The position numbers and the translations under genes were made by a program. The notes under the pieces were generated by a model. It worked only from the letters and a program-made list of their open reading frames with translations. It ran no database searches and was not told the origin of the DNA. A stretch of DNA of 64,000 nt from assembly GCA_964458495.1 (NCBI GenBank), contig CAYWJB010000007.1:164088-228087 (forward strand), written 5' to 3'. Of the stretch, positions 44,188 through 53,164 are shown piece after piece; within the stretch, counting starts at the first letter, position 1; every line of letters begins with the position of its first letter. Source of the stretch: JANWVO01 sp964458495 (GTDB lineage: Bacteria; Acidobacteriota; Terriglobia; Bryobacterales; Bryobacteraceae).

Positions 44188-45066
44188 ATGGTGGTTCCCG
44201 AAGCCTCGCAGCCTGAAGCCGCTCTTCCTCTGGTCTCCATCGTCATCGTCTCTCTCGACTGCCGCCAGGCGCTCGAGCGCTGCCTCGACTCCCTCAGCCG
44301 CAGCACCATCGCCGGACGATGCGAGGTTCTCGTCGTCGACGGCGGCAGCCGCGACGGCTCGGCCGATGTCGACGCCAGCCGCCCGTGGGTGCAGGTGATC
44401 CGCATGCCCATGTACTTCGGCAAGACGCGCGCCCGAAATATCGGCACGCGCACCGCCCGGGCGGATCTGGTTCTGTTTCTCGATCCGCGAGTCGAACTCG
44501 CGCCGGACTGCATCGCCAGGCTCGCCGAAGCGCTCGATGCGACGCCGGACGCCGCCGCCGCGTGCCCGTCATTCCTCGATCCCGAAGGCGCCGCGCTTGA
44601 ATGCGCCTTTCGGCTGCCCGCTGCCGCCGAGCTGCGGCGCGCGAGCCTCAGTCTCGAACCGCTTCCCCGCGCGCCGCTCCAGAACGGCTCCGCAGAAGCG
44701 GTTGAAGACTGGGCGGTGATGATCCGCAAGACGTTCCTTGCAGGCATGAACTACCTCAGCGAGAAGCGCTTCTCCGAACACTGGGCGATGCTCGACGTCT
44801 GGCGACAGATCCGCAGTGCAGGCAAGCGGGTGCTATGCCTGGCGGAGGCAAAGGCGGTCCTGCACCCCGAACTGCCGCCGCCCGCGCCGCGTGAAGAGCT
44901 CGCCGCCGATGCTGTTGCCGGCGGCGCCGCCTACTTCGGCAAGTACGAGGGGTTCCTCGCCGCTCTCGGCTTCCGCCTGCGCTGCCTGCTGGCCGCGCTG
45001 GGCTCCTTCCGGCTCGCGCTGGCGTGGTACATCCTCCAGGGCCGCCGCCTCGACCCCACGCAGTAA
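44188..45066 (+). CDS. Family 2 glycosyltransferase
   Basis: A 292-residue GT-A-fold protein: VSIVIVSLDCRQALERCLDSL, EVLVVDGGSRDGSADV, GKTRARNIGTRTARADLVLFLDPRVEL. The usual DxD metal site after the fourth strand reads D99-P-R101, so the second acid is missing. The C-terminal half has an amphipathic/hydrophobic helix near residues 262-285, suggesting membrane association. Sugar donor and acceptor are unknown. A TATCAT hexamer at 44177-44182 is 5 nt before the ATG. It is not part of a recognisable polysaccharide cluster. Confidence 0.82.
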   Translation: MVVPEASQPEAALPLVSIVIVSLDCRQALERCLDSLSRSTIAGRCEVLVVDGGSRDGSADVDASRPWVQVIRMPMYFGKTRARNIGTRTARADLVLFLDPRVELAPDCIARLAEALDATPDAAAACPSFLDPEGAALECAFRLPAAAELRRASLSLEPLPRAPLQNGSAEAVEDWAVMIRKTFLAGMNYLSEKRFSEHWAMLDVWRQIRSAGKRVLCLAEAKAVLHPELPPPAPREELAADAVAGGAAYFGKYEGFLAALGFRLRCLLAALGSFRLALAWYILQGRRLDPTQ

Positions 45067-45105
45067 GGCGTTTTCCCGGTCTAAAGTTGGCGCCGCGCCC
45101 CGCCG

Positions 45106-45639
45106 ATGAATTGGCAGGACATGAATATGACCGCGCTTGTCTGGATCCTGCTGCCGCTGTTCATCGCCATGGGCAGCGCCCTGCTCAGCTACTACATCAT
45201 GCAGGCGAGGCTCGAAGTGGCAGTCGCCAAGGAGCGGGAAAGCCTGGCCGAGGCGCAGGCCGTCATCCGCAACCAGGAGAAGCTGATGGAAGAAAAGGTC
45301 CGCGCCGCCGAAGAGGTGGCTGCGCGGCAGGCCTTCGACCAGCTCCTGGCCGATTTCCGGGTCGAAGAGCGCCACTTTATGCGCGAAAACAAGTCCATGT
45401 TCGTCAACCGCAAGTCGCTGGTCATGCAGGAACGGCTCTTCTTCCGGAACATTCCTCTCTCGAACTGGGTCGAGCACGAAATGGTGGTGGAAGAAGGCAG
45501 CGACATGAAGTCGCTCGCCGACGAGGCGTCCATCTTCAACGCCCGCGCGCTGGCGGCTTCCGCCGCCAACGGGGCGGGTTCGGACGGCAACTCCCGCGGA
45601 GTACGCCTTCTGCGTTCCCGCGAGGCGCGCAGCGCCTAG
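45106..45639 (+). CDS. Single-TM coiled-coil protein of unknown function
   Basis: I do not recognise this 177-residue protein. It has one N-terminal TM helix (LVWILLPLFIAMGSALLSYY, ~10-29), then a charged helical/coiled-coil segment (~33-85, rich in E, K, A and R), then a conserved-looking stretch with RHFMRENKSMFVNRKSLVMQERLFFR-like character and NIPLSNWVEHEMVVEEG. The tail is low complexity. The second Met pair (45121) is a possible alternative start. It lies 39 bp after the glycosyltransferase and could be cotranscribed. Its base composition is like that of its neighbours. Confidence 0.65.
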   Translation: MNWQDMNMTALVWILLPLFIAMGSALLSYYIMQARLEVAVAKERESLAEAQAVIRNQEKLMEEKVRAAEEVAARQAFDQLLADFRVEERHFMRENKSMFVNRKSLVMQERLFFRNIPLSNWVEHEMVVEEGSDMKSLADEASIFNARALAASAANGAGSDGNSRGVRLLRSREARSA

Positions 45640-46166
45640 CCCCGCCCACGCCGCCAGTCCCCGCACCTCGCTCGAAGCACTCCGTGAAAACCAGCCGGTG
45701 GGCGGAGTCGTCGCCCGGCTTTGGGCGCTGCCTTCCGGGATCGCCCGAAAGGAGTCCCTCCGCCGGATTGGAAGGCGTCCTTCCTGCCGTGTGTCTGCGC
45801 CACTGGTATTCTGTCGAGCAAACCTTGGCCCCGAAGCGCTCAAGACGGCGGCCTCATTGGTCCGGTTCTCTCACCGGCGCCAGCGCCGCATCGTGCGGTC
45901 CTTCACGCCGATGATCTTGGCCGCCTCCGACCAGTTCAGCTTGCCCGCCATCGCCTTCAAAATCACCTCTTGGAGCTTCATTGTCCGTTCCATCTCCGCA
46001 GCAGGGAACTGCCCTCGGATTGCTTCCATACGCTCCAGCGTTTCCCGGCTGCCGCGCGACCGGACAATTCATTTGCTAATTGAAGCGGACGAGTCACATG
46101 CTACCGACAGCGTCCTCGGGATGCCTTTCCCGTACCCCCGGCCCATGTGATATCGTCTGTTACGTC
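45640..46166. other. Gene-poor gap with transposase remnant
   Basis: 527 bp between the coiled-coil protein and the exported isomerase-like gene. Its middle holds the truncated transposase reading frame at 45871-46029. The rest (45640-45870 and 46030-46166) shows no supported gene. A -10-like TATCGT lies about 10 nt before the next gene. Confidence 0.5.
45871..46029 (-). pseudogene. N-terminal fragment of an ISNCY-type transposase
   Basis: On the minus strand a 52-codon frame reads MEAIRGQFPAAEMERTMKLQ, continues with a helix-turn-helix (KLNWSEAAKIIGVKDRTMRRW) and stops at RR-TGA. The MKLQEVILKAM start and the DRTMRRWRR end match, from memory, the N-terminal DNA-binding domain of ISNCY/IS1202-type transposases. 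Those proteins continue for about 400 residues with an RNase-H-like DDE domain that is absent here. No inverted terminal repeats were found. It is probably a decayed insertion. Confidence 0.6.
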
Positions 46167-47012
46167 ATGCAGAGACAGGATCTCTCCCGCCGTTCTTTCC
46201 TCGCCGCAGCCAGTGCGGCAGCCGGGCTGCCCGCCCTGGCTCAGAAGAACAAGCCCCTCGTCGGCATCGAGATGTACTCGGTCCGCACGGAAATGGCCAA
46301 GGATATCTTCACTCCGGTCAGAACCGTTGCCAGGATGGGCTACGAGTGCGTCGAGTTCTACGGGCCCTACATCGGCTGGTCCCTGGACCAGGTCAAGGAG
46401 ATGCGCAAGCTGCTCGATGACCTGAACGTCAAATGCCTCTCCACCCACAACGGCTCCAACAACCTTCTGCCGGAGAACATGCAGAAGACGCTCGAGTGGA
46501 ACAGGATGCTCGGCAGCAAGTACATTGTCATGGCCAGCGCCGGCAAGGTGGAGCCAACCGCCGCCGGCTGGATGAAGGTGGCCGAGGTGCTGACGCGCGC
46601 CGACGAGATCGCCCGCAAGGAAAATTGCGCCGTCGGATTCCACAATCACCAAATCGAATGGCGCCCTGTCGAAGGGCAAAGGCCCCTGGAAATTCTTGCC
46701 AGGAACACGCCGAAATCCGTGGTCCTTCAGCTCGACGTGGGCACCTGTGTCGAAACCGGCAACGACCCCGTCGCCTGGATCAACGCCAACCCCGGCCGCC
46801 TCAAGTCCATCCATTGCAAGGAGTGGTCGAAGGAGAAGGGGTATCGCGTGCTGTTCGGCGAAGGCGATTCGCCCTGGAAAGGGATTTTCCAGGCCGCCGA
46901 AAGCAAAGGGGGCGTGGAGTTTTATCTCATCGAACAGGAAGGCCACGAGCTGCCGCCCTACGAGGCGGTGGAAAAATGCCTGGCCAATTTCCGCCGGATT
47001 CACGGGGCCTGA
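46167..47012 (+). CDS. Tat-exported sugar isomerase/epimerase-like TIM-barrel protein
   Basis: A 281-residue protein with a twin-arginine signal (LSRRSFLAAASAAAG) and an AP-endonuclease-2/xylose-isomerase-like barrel: GIEMYSVRTEM, GYECVEFYGPY, CLSTHNG, GFHNHQIEW, LDVGTCVETG, SIHCKEWSKEKGY, YLIEQEG. The His/Glu/Asp residues in these motifs would bind a divalent metal. Exported members of this family are frequent in Acidobacteriota but their substrates are unknown. The start at 46167 is chosen because the signal begins there; the longer reading adds non-homologous residues. Confidence 0.85.
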   Translation: MQRQDLSRRSFLAAASAAAGLPALAQKNKPLVGIEMYSVRTEMAKDIFTPVRTVARMGYECVEFYGPYIGWSLDQVKEMRKLLDDLNVKCLSTHNGSNNLLPENMQKTLEWNRMLGSKYIVMASAGKVEPTAAGWMKVAEVLTRADEIARKENCAVGFHNHQIEWRPVEGQRPLEILARNTPKSVVLQLDVGTCVETGNDPVAWINANPGRLKSIHCKEWSKEKGYRVLFGEGDSPWKGIFQAAESKGGVEFYLIEQEGHELPPYEAVEKCLANFRRIHGA

Positions 47013-47498
47013 TCCCGCGCCCCGCCGCAGCGCCGCCCGCCTGAGCGGCGCCCGGGCATTCCTCTGCGCGCGTCCGGCGGGGTGAGCCGCCGGGCGAGCG
47101 TCCGTAGCAGCGCCCGCGGTCCCTCTTCCGGGGCCGGGGCCTGTCCGGCGCAGTGGCAGAAGACGGCCGAAAGAGATTCTGCATCGCGGCCCATTCCGGA
47201 GCTGCGTCCCCTGGGCCGCGGCTGTTCCTGCCCTGTCCTCCAGTCTGCGGGGCCGCCGCTGCGCCTCGGGCGGCGGCGGGCGCCGGTTTGCCGCGTCTTT
47301 GGGCAGTTCCCCCAGGCTTGCCGGCCCGGCGCTGTCCTGCCCGCCTCTGATGACCGCTGACGCAGTGCGTGCCCCGCGAGTCCAAGCCTGCAGGGCGGAA
47401 GCGCGGAGGAGAATTCCGTCGCGGTGGCTTGCCCTTTTGCAGCGGCCAGACTAAACACTCCGTCCCCGCCTGCCGATGGTTGAAGGGACGGGCGCCGC
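47013..47498. other. Long intergenic region before the Tad operon
   Basis: 486 bp without a supported gene. It contains a 7-bp GC hairpin (CCGGCGG 47074-47080 / CCGCCGG 47087-47093), which may end the upstream gene. The rest is GC-rich with no clear promoter. Short frames here have Arg/Ala/Pro-rich shadow composition. The Tad operon promoter should lie here. Confidence 0.45.
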
Positions 47499-49157
47499 AT
47501 GATCGAGCAAGCCGCACGCATTCCCGCAGAAGCATCGTTGCCAGCCGGGGCGGGGCAGGGAAAGGCTGCCTCGGCCGCACCCGCAGCCTGGAGGCGTTGG
47601 TTGCAGCCTTCGCTGTTCGACGTTCTCCTGGTGGCCGTGCCGTTCTGGTTCTTCAACCTCGCCGATGGCGGTCTCGGCCTGGTGCTCGCCGATGGCGACA
47701 CAGGCTGGCACATTCGTACAGGCCAGTGGATCCTCGAACACAAGCAGTTCGCCTACCGCGACCTGTTTTCTTTCAGCCGTCAAGGCGAGCCGTGGTTCGC
47801 CTGGGAGTGGCTGTCGGATGTCTTCCTTGCCCTGCTCCATCAGGCGGCGGGCCTGCAGGCGGTGGCCCTGTTCGGCATGGTCGCCGGGGCCCTCTACTGC
47901 GGCATCGTCTTCCGGCACCTGATGTGGCAGGGGGTGAATGTCTGGATCGCCTTGCCGCTGGCCTTTCTCGGTTATGGGTCGGTGACGCTGCACCTGCTGG
48001 CGCGCCCGCACCTGTTTACGCTGCTGCTTCTGCCCGCCGTCGCCTGGTGGGTCGAGGCCGACCTCCGCCGCCCCGCGCGCTCCATCTGGCTGCTTGTGCC
48101 TCTGGCTGCGCTCTGGGCCAATCTGCACGGAGGGTGGCTGGCGCTCGTCGCACTGCTGGCGCTGACCTCCGTTGGCGCCGCGGCGGAAGCGTTTCTGGGT
48201 GACAGGCAGTGGGGCCGGGCGCGCCGCTACGGCGCGCTTACCGCGCTGTGCCTGGCCGCCAGCCTCGCCAACCCTTACGGATGGAAGCTGCACGCGCACA
48301 TCTGGCAGTACTTGCGCGCCGACTACATTCTGAATATTGTCGGCGAATTCCGGGCCCCGTCGTTCCGCGGCGAGCCGATGCTGCATTACGAGATCACCCT
48401 GCTGGCCGCCGTGGCCGCCAGCGGCGTCCTCCTGCTTCGGGGCCGGGTGGTGCCCGTTCTCTGGATCCTCTTCTGGGCGCACGCTTCGCTGCAATCGGCC
48501 CGGCACATCCCGCTGTTTGCCGGCGTGGCCCTCCCGTTGCTGGGCGTCGAGCTGCAAAGGCTGTGGGACGAGTGCGCCCGTCGCGCCGGACGGCGCTCGG
48601 TGGCCGCTACGCTGGGCCAACTGGCCGCAGAGTCGGCCCCGCAACTGCGGCGCACAAGCTTGTGGCCGGCCGCGCTGCTGGCCGCCGTGGCGCTCCGTGT
48701 CGTGCCCTCTCCTCAACTCCAGGATTTCCCGGCCGAACGCTTCCCCAGGGCGATCGTGGAAAGCCACGGCGCGAGGCTCGAAGGGGCGCGGATCCTCACG
48801 CAGGATCAGTGGGCCGACTATCTCATCTACCGCATGTGGCCCCGCGTCCGCGTCTTCTTCGACGGGCGCAGCGACTTCTATGGCCGGGATCTGGCCATGG
48901 ACTACCTGGCCGCGATGGAAGGCAAGCCGCGGTGGCAGGAGGTGCTTGACAAGTACCGCTTCGACACCATTCTCGTGCCTCCCGCTGTGCCCCTGGCCAG
49001 CCTCCTGAAGATGAGTCCGCGCTGGACTGTCGTCGCCGATGACGGCCAGGCCATCCTGTTTGTGCTGAGGCGGGAGGCCGTCTGGCAGCAGGCGCGCCGC
49101 GGTGCTGCGCCGTCCTGCCCGAATTGTTCTGCGCCGGCCCCTAATGAAATTCCATGA
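47499..49157 (+). CDS. GT-C-like polytopic membrane protein heading the Tad operon
   Basis: A 552-residue protein with roughly ten TM helices (~40-60 and from ~110 to ~340, plus one near 390), followed by a soluble C-terminal domain (~400-552) with RILTQDQWADYLIYRMWPRVRVFFDGRSDFYG. The first loop reads LADGDTGWHIRTGQWILEHKQF; the D-x-D-T-x-W-H pattern and ALWANLHGGW are typical of a bacterial GT-C-like family that uses polyprenyl-linked sugars. It overlaps the next small gene by 4 bp and is thus joined to the pilus genes. A role in glycosylating pilus or surface proteins is an inference. Confidence 0.7.
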   Translation: MIEQAARIPAEASLPAGAGQGKAASAAPAAWRRWLQPSLFDVLLVAVPFWFFNLADGGLGLVLADGDTGWHIRTGQWILEHKQFAYRDLFSFSRQGEPWFAWEWLSDVFLALLHQAAGLQAVALFGMVAGALYCGIVFRHLMWQGVNVWIALPLAFLGYGSVTLHLLARPHLFTLLLLPAVAWWVEADLRRPARSIWLLVPLAALWANLHGGWLALVALLALTSVGAAAEAFLGDRQWGRARRYGALTALCLAASLANPYGWKLHAHIWQYLRADYILNIVGEFRAPSFRGEPMLHYEITLLAAVAASGVLLLRGRVVPVLWILFWAHASLQSARHIPLFAGVALPLLGVELQRLWDECARRAGRRSVAATLGQLAAESAPQLRRTSLWPAALLAAVALRVVPSPQLQDFPAERFPRAIVESHGARLEGARILTQDQWADYLIYRMWPRVRVFFDGRSDFYGRDLAMDYLAAMEGKPRWQEVLDKYRFDTILVPPAVPLASLLKMSPRWTVVADDGQAILFVLRREAVWQQARRGAAPSCPNCSAPAPNEIP

Positions 49158-49417
49158 CTCTGCCGAAAGAGCTAAAGAGGGAAACACCGGTGACCGGACC
49201 GCAACAGTCCGCTCCGCCCACCGCGCCGGCTGGCGACGGCCGGACGCGGGAGCCGCGCCCGGCCTGGAACATGCCGGGAGGCGAGGACCTGTTGAACTTC
49301 GCGCTTTCGGCGGGGCTCGCCGCCGGCGCCTGGTGGCTGGAGATGCAGCAGGAGCCGGCCGGGGCCGCCGCCAGCGAGCCTGGCAGCCCGCCTGGCAGTG
49401 AAAGGAGGCCGCGATGA
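49154..49417 (+). CDS. Small hypothetical protein of the Tad operon (87 aa)
   Basis: An 87-residue protein, Pro- and Glu-rich at the start, with one short hydrophobic stretch (LLNFALSAGLAAGAWWLEM, ~46-64) that could be a weak membrane helix. It is joined by 4-bp overlaps to the genes on both sides. I recognise no family. It could be a pilus-locus accessory protein; it lacks the G/A-x-x-x-x-E prepilin cleavage pattern in the right place, so it is not an obvious Flp pilin. Confidence 0.55.
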   Translation: MTLPKELKRETPVTGPQQSAPPTAPAGDGRTREPRPAWNMPGGEDLLNFALSAGLAAGAWWLEMQQEPAGAAASEPGSPPGSERRPR

Positions 49418-49545
49418 GCCGCGCTTTCGCAACCGCGTGCGCCGCCCGCCCGGCCGCCCTGCCGCCGCGAATCCTTCCATCGCCGGCTGGGGAGATGTTT
49501 TTCCAATGCAAGGGAGTTGAATGGAGGCCTTTCCATGGATCGTAG
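49414..49545 (+). CDS. Possible micro-ORF (43 aa) between the small Tad gene and cpaB
   Basis: Starts MSRAFATACAARPAALPPR and runs 43 codons to TAG. It has a strong ribosome-binding site (AAAGGAGG, 5 nt before the ATG), a 4-bp overlap with the preceding gene and an 11-nt overlap with the cpaB start. No domain or membrane segment. It may be a true small protein or simply a coupling reading frame that carries ribosomes to cpaB. Confidence 0.35.
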   Translation: MSRAFATACAARPAALPPRILPSPAGEMFFQCKGVEWRPFHGS

Positions 49546-50485
49546 GTTCCTTACCGTACTCGCAGTGAGCCTCGTCTTCGCGCTCGTGGTCAGCGCGCTG
49601 TTTTACTCGATGACGTCGAAGGCGGGCTCGCAGCCGAAGAAGGCGGAAGTCATCGAAATGAAGGACGTCGTCGTCGCCTCGCGGCCTCTTGCCGTGGGCC
49701 TGACGGTCAAGGCGGCCGACGTGAAAGTGGTGAAGATGCCGGCGCAGGCCTTCCCCAAGGGCGGCTTCAGCAAGCCCGAGGACGTTTTGGATCGCCCCGT
49801 GGTGGCCAACATTCTCGCCGAGGAGCCCATCCTGGAAGGCCGCCTCGCCCAGCGGGGCAGCGGCGTAGGTCTGGCCCCGGTGATCCCGGTCGGCATGCGC
49901 GCCGTCACCGTCCGCGTCAACGACGTCGTCGGCGTGGCCGGCTTCGTGCTGCCCGGCATGAGAGTGGATGTGCTCATCACCGGCAACCCGCCCGGCAACC
50001 GTACTACCGTCACCAAGACGATTCTTCAGAACATCCTCGTGCTCTCGGCCGGCAAGACGCTTCAGACGGACGCCTCCGGCAAGCCGGTCGACGCCCCCAA
50101 CGTCACCCTCCTGGTGACGCCGCAGCAGGCCGAGCTGCTCACGCTGGCCGGCAGCGAGGGCCGAATCCAGCTGGTTCTGCGCAACGGCGGAGACCAGAGC
50201 ATCGAGAAGACCCAGGGCCTGAGCCTCGTGGCCGTCTATGGCAAGCACGCCCGGCTCCAGCCCGTCGAGGACCGGCCCGCCGAAGACGACGAGTACTACG
50301 ACGAGGTCAACCCGCGCCGCCGCCGCGCCGCCGCGCCGCCCGCCCCGGTCGTCGTCGCTCCGCCGCCCCCGCCCGCGCCGCCGGCCCCTGTGCCCGACCA
50401 GGTCATCACCATTCGCGGCGTGGAAAAGAAAGTGGAAGTCTTTCAACCCGTCAAATCTGCCCAGGACTCCGGGAGGAACCAGTGA
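49535..50485 (+). CDS. cpaB: Flp pilus assembly protein CpaB/RcpC
   Basis: A 316-residue protein with an N-terminal TM/signal (RRFLTVLAVSLVFALVVSALFY), a SAF domain (DVVVASRPLAVGLTVKAADVKVVKMP; EEPILEGRLA) and the RcpC domain (VIPVGMRAVTVRVNDVVGVAGFVLPGMRVDVL, VTLLVTPQQAELLTLAGSEGRIQLVLRN). The tail is Arg- and Pro-rich (RRRRAAAPP, PPPPPAPP). CpaB is a periplasmic partner of the Tad secretin. The ATG at 49535 is supported by GGAGG 7 nt upstream. The GTG of cpaC overlaps its stop. Confidence 0.92.
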   Translation: MDRRFLTVLAVSLVFALVVSALFYSMTSKAGSQPKKAEVIEMKDVVVASRPLAVGLTVKAADVKVVKMPAQAFPKGGFSKPEDVLDRPVVANILAEEPILEGRLAQRGSGVGLAPVIPVGMRAVTVRVNDVVGVAGFVLPGMRVDVLITGNPPGNRTTVTKTILQNILVLSAGKTLQTDASGKPVDAPNVTLLVTPQQAELLTLAGSEGRIQLVLRNGGDQSIEKTQGLSLVAVYGKHARLQPVEDRPAEDDEYYDEVNPRRRRAAAPPAPVVVAPPPPPAPPAPVPDQVITIRGVEKKVEVFQPVKSAQDSGRNQ

Positions 50486-51909
50486 AACCCTTTGCACAAC
50501 TCCTTCGATCCGCCGCGGCGGTGGCCGCGGCGCTCACTCTGGCCGCGCCGGCCTGGTGCCAGGGCGGCCCGGAAGACATCCGCGTCACGCTCGGCCGCAG
50601 CGTCGTTATCGACTACCCGGAAGACGTCAGCCGCATTTCGACCTCCAACCCCGAGGTCGTCGACTACGTGCCCGTATCCACCCGGGAGATCCTGCTGCAC
50701 GCCAAGGGCGTCGGCTCGGCCACCCTCGTCGTGTGGGCCAAGTCCGGCCAGCGCAACTTCTACAACGTCAACGTGGAGATGAACCTGGAGCCGCTGCGGA
50801 AGCTGCTGCGCGAGACCTTCCCGGGCGAGGACATCCAGGTGTCGGCGGCACGCGACTCCATCTCGCTGAACGGCACCGTGAGTTCCCCCGCAGTGGCCGA
50901 CCGGGCGACGGCCCTGTTGCAGGGCGTCACCAAGAACGTCGTCAACAATCTGAAGGCCAGGCCGGCGCCGGTCGACAAGCAGATCCTGCTGCGGGTGAAA
51001 TTCGCCGAGTTGAACCGGAACTCTCTCGAGCAGTTTGGCCTGAACCTGATCTCCACCGGCGCCGCCAACACGCCCGGCATTGTCACCACGGGCCAGTTCT
51101 CCCCTCCCCGGCCCACGGACCTGCAAGGCGTCATCCCCGGTAAGGTCACCGGCACCACCAGCCAGTTCACTCTCTCGGATGCTCTTAACATCTTCGCCTT
51201 CCGCCCCGACCTGAATCTGGCCGCCACAATGCGGGCCCTGCAGCAACGGGGCCTGTTGCAAATCCTGGCCGAGCCGAACCTGCTCACCAGCAACGGCAAG
51301 GAAGCCAGCTTCCTGGTCGGCGGCGAATTCCCGGTGCCGGTGCTGCAAGGCGGCGCCAACGCCGGAGCGGTCACAGTGCAGTTCCGCGAGTTCGGCATCC
51401 GGCTTACCTTTACGCCGAACCTGACCGACAACGGCACGCTCAAAATGTACGTCAAGCCCGAAGTTTCCACCATCGATCTGGCCAATGCCATCACCCTGAG
51501 CGGCTTTACCATCCCCGCGCTGGCCACCCGCCGCGTGGAGTCCAACATCGAACTCGGCCCGGGCCAGAGCTTCGTCATCGGCGGGCTCATTGACGACCGC
51601 ACCAACGAGACCCTGAGCCGGATTCCCGGCCTTGCCAGTATCCCGCTGCTGGGCGCCCTGTTCCGCAGCCGCAGTGAAAACCGAAGCAAGACGGAGCTGA
51701 TCGTGCTCGTCACACCCGAAATCGTCGAGCCGATGTCAGCCTCGGATCCCGCCTTGCTGCCCAAGGCGCCGCTGGGGGTTCTGCCACCGGCGATGCTTCC
51801 GGGCGGGATGACCGGCTCCTCCAACGCCGGTGCCGGCGCCGCCGGCGTCAAGCCGCAGCCTGCCGAGCGGCGCAACGAAATGTTCAAGCCAGCGGGCAAG
51901 TCCCGTTGA
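50482..51909 (+). CDS. cpaC: Tad/Flp pilus outer-membrane secretin CpaC/RcpA
   Basis: A 475-residue exported protein with a signal peptide ending PAWCQ and an N-terminal pilus-secretin domain (GRSVVIDYPEDVSRISTSNPEVVDY; GVGSATLVVWAKSGQ). A BON-like region (~95-150) follows, then the secretin core ILLRVKFAELNRNSLEQFG, LQQRGLLQILAEPNLLTSNGKEASFLVGGEFPVPV, and LGPGQSFVIGGLIDDR with C-terminal KTELIVLVTPEIV. It forms the multimeric outer-membrane gate. A ~55-residue Pro/Gly/Ala tail follows. The GTG start overlaps cpaB by 4 bp. Confidence 0.94.
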   Translation: MKPFAQLLRSAAAVAAALTLAAPAWCQGGPEDIRVTLGRSVVIDYPEDVSRISTSNPEVVDYVPVSTREILLHAKGVGSATLVVWAKSGQRNFYNVNVEMNLEPLRKLLRETFPGEDIQVSAARDSISLNGTVSSPAVADRATALLQGVTKNVVNNLKARPAPVDKQILLRVKFAELNRNSLEQFGLNLISTGAANTPGIVTTGQFSPPRPTDLQGVIPGKVTGTTSQFTLSDALNIFAFRPDLNLAATMRALQQRGLLQILAEPNLLTSNGKEASFLVGGEFPVPVLQGGANAGAVTVQFREFGIRLTFTPNLTDNGTLKMYVKPEVSTIDLANAITLSGFTIPALATRRVESNIELGPGQSFVIGGLIDDRTNETLSRIPGLASIPLLGALFRSRSENRSKTELIVLVTPEIVEPMSASDPALLPKAPLGVLPPAMLPGGMTGSSNAGAGAAGVKPQPAERRNEMFKPAGKSR

Positions 51910-51949
51910 CGCCAGACCCAAACGGCCGGCGAAGAGCGGAGGGCAGGCG

Positions 51950-53164
51950 ATGATCGGCGGTACGGGTGCGCACGAGAGGGCTCTCACCGCGGTGCTGGTG
52001 GCCAGGGACCGGGTTCTGGCCGAGTCCTTCCTTGCGGCCGCCTCCGAGCCCAGGGTCTTCGAGATCCTGTCGGACCTGAAGGAGTATCCGCCGGCGGCGA
52101 CGCTCGAGATGCGGCTCCGCCAGATCCAGCCGGACGTGCTGCTGATCGACGTCGCGTCAGACTTCGATGCCGCCTCCCGGCTCATGCAGGTTGCAGCATC
52201 GGTCCAGCCGCCCATCCACGTCGTCGGCCTGCACCACCGCACCGATCCCGAAGCCGTCATCCGGTGCTTCCGCGCCGGCGCGGCCGAGTTCCTGGCGGCG
52301 CCCTTCGAGGCGGCCGCGCAGCGGGAGGCCGCCGGCCGCCTCCGCCGGTTGCGCGATCCCGAACCGGGCCGGCCGCAGGAGAACGGCACCGTGGTGGCCT
52401 TCGCCCCGGCCAAGCCAGGCTCGGGCGCATCGACGGCCGCCACGCAATGCGCCTTCGCCCTGAAGCGGGCCACCGGCGGCCGTGTCCTCCTCGTCGACCT
52501 CGACACGCAGGCGGGCTCGATCGCCTTCCACCTGAAGCTCCAGCCCACCTACTCGGTGCTGGACGCTGTGGAGCGGTCCTCGCGCCTCGACCCCGGCGCC
52601 TGGTCGGCGCTCGTGGCCGGCGCGGGCGGCATCGACGTGCTGGCCGCGCCGGAAATCCCGCCCACGGGCGAGATCGACTCCAATGGCCTGCATGAGGTCC
52701 TCGAATACAGCCGGATGCTCTATGACTGGGTGGTCGTGGATCTGCCCTCTGTCTTTCACCGGCTCACTCTGTTTGTCCTGTCCGAGGCCGACGCCGCCTG
52801 TCTGGTCTCCACGGCCGACCTGGTCAGCCTGCACATGGCCCGCCGCGCCGTGGGCTTGCTCGGCCACCTCGGCTTCTCGCGCGACCGGTTTCAGATGGTG
52901 GTCAACCGCCTGGACCGGCGCGCCGGCCTGTCCGCCTCCGACATGGAGAAGATCTTCGGCTGCCCCGTCTTCTTCAACCTGCCCGAGGATCCCCACTCGG
53001 TCCACCGCATGGTGACGCGCGTCGAGCCGCCCGGCAAGGACTCCGAACTCGGCCGCGCCCTCGAGCAGCTGGCCGGCAAGATCCGGTCTCTCTCGCCAGC
53101 CGGCGCCAGGCCGGGCCGCCCCGAGGGCCGCGTGGCGGTCGCGGAAAGCGGAAAGGCGGGCTGA
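51950..53164 (+). CDS. cpaE: CpaE/TadZ-like ATPase
   Basis: A 404-residue protein with a degenerate receiver-like N-terminal domain (~10-125; LIDVASDF) and a ParA/MinD-type ATPase domain. The deviant Walker A region is KPGSGASTAA (155-164): signature Lys155 is present but Ala160 replaces the second lysine, as is common in this family. VLLVDLDTQAGSIAFHL is the A-prime/Walker B region, and WVVVDLPSVF follows. TadZ places the Tad apparatus at a pole or site. The ATG at 51950 follows GGAGGG. It lies 40 bp after cpaC. Confidence 0.9.
   Translation: MIGGTGAHERALTAVLVARDRVLAESFLAAASEPRVFEILSDLKEYPPAATLEMRLRQIQPDVLLIDVASDFDAASRLMQVAASVQPPIHVVGLHHRTDPEAVIRCFRAGAAEFLAAPFEAAAQREAAGRLRRLRDPEPGRPQENGTVVAFAPAKPGSGASTAATQCAFALKRATGGRVLLVDLDTQAGSIAFHLKLQPTYSVLDAVERSSRLDPGAWSALVAGAGGIDVLAAPEIPPTGEIDSNGLHEVLEYSRMLYDWVVVDLPSVFHRLTLFVLSEADAACLVSTADLVSLHMARRAVGLLGHLGFSRDRFQMVVNRLDRRAGLSASDMEKIFGCPVFFNLPEDPHSVHRMVTRVEPPGKDSELGRALEQLAGKIRSLSPAGARPGRPEGRVAVAESGKAG

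Noticed and set aside
49154..49417. 87-residue Tad-operon protein as the missing Flp pilin
   Set aside because: No prepilin cleavage signature before the hydrophobic stretch, and the hydrophobic segment is internal and weak.
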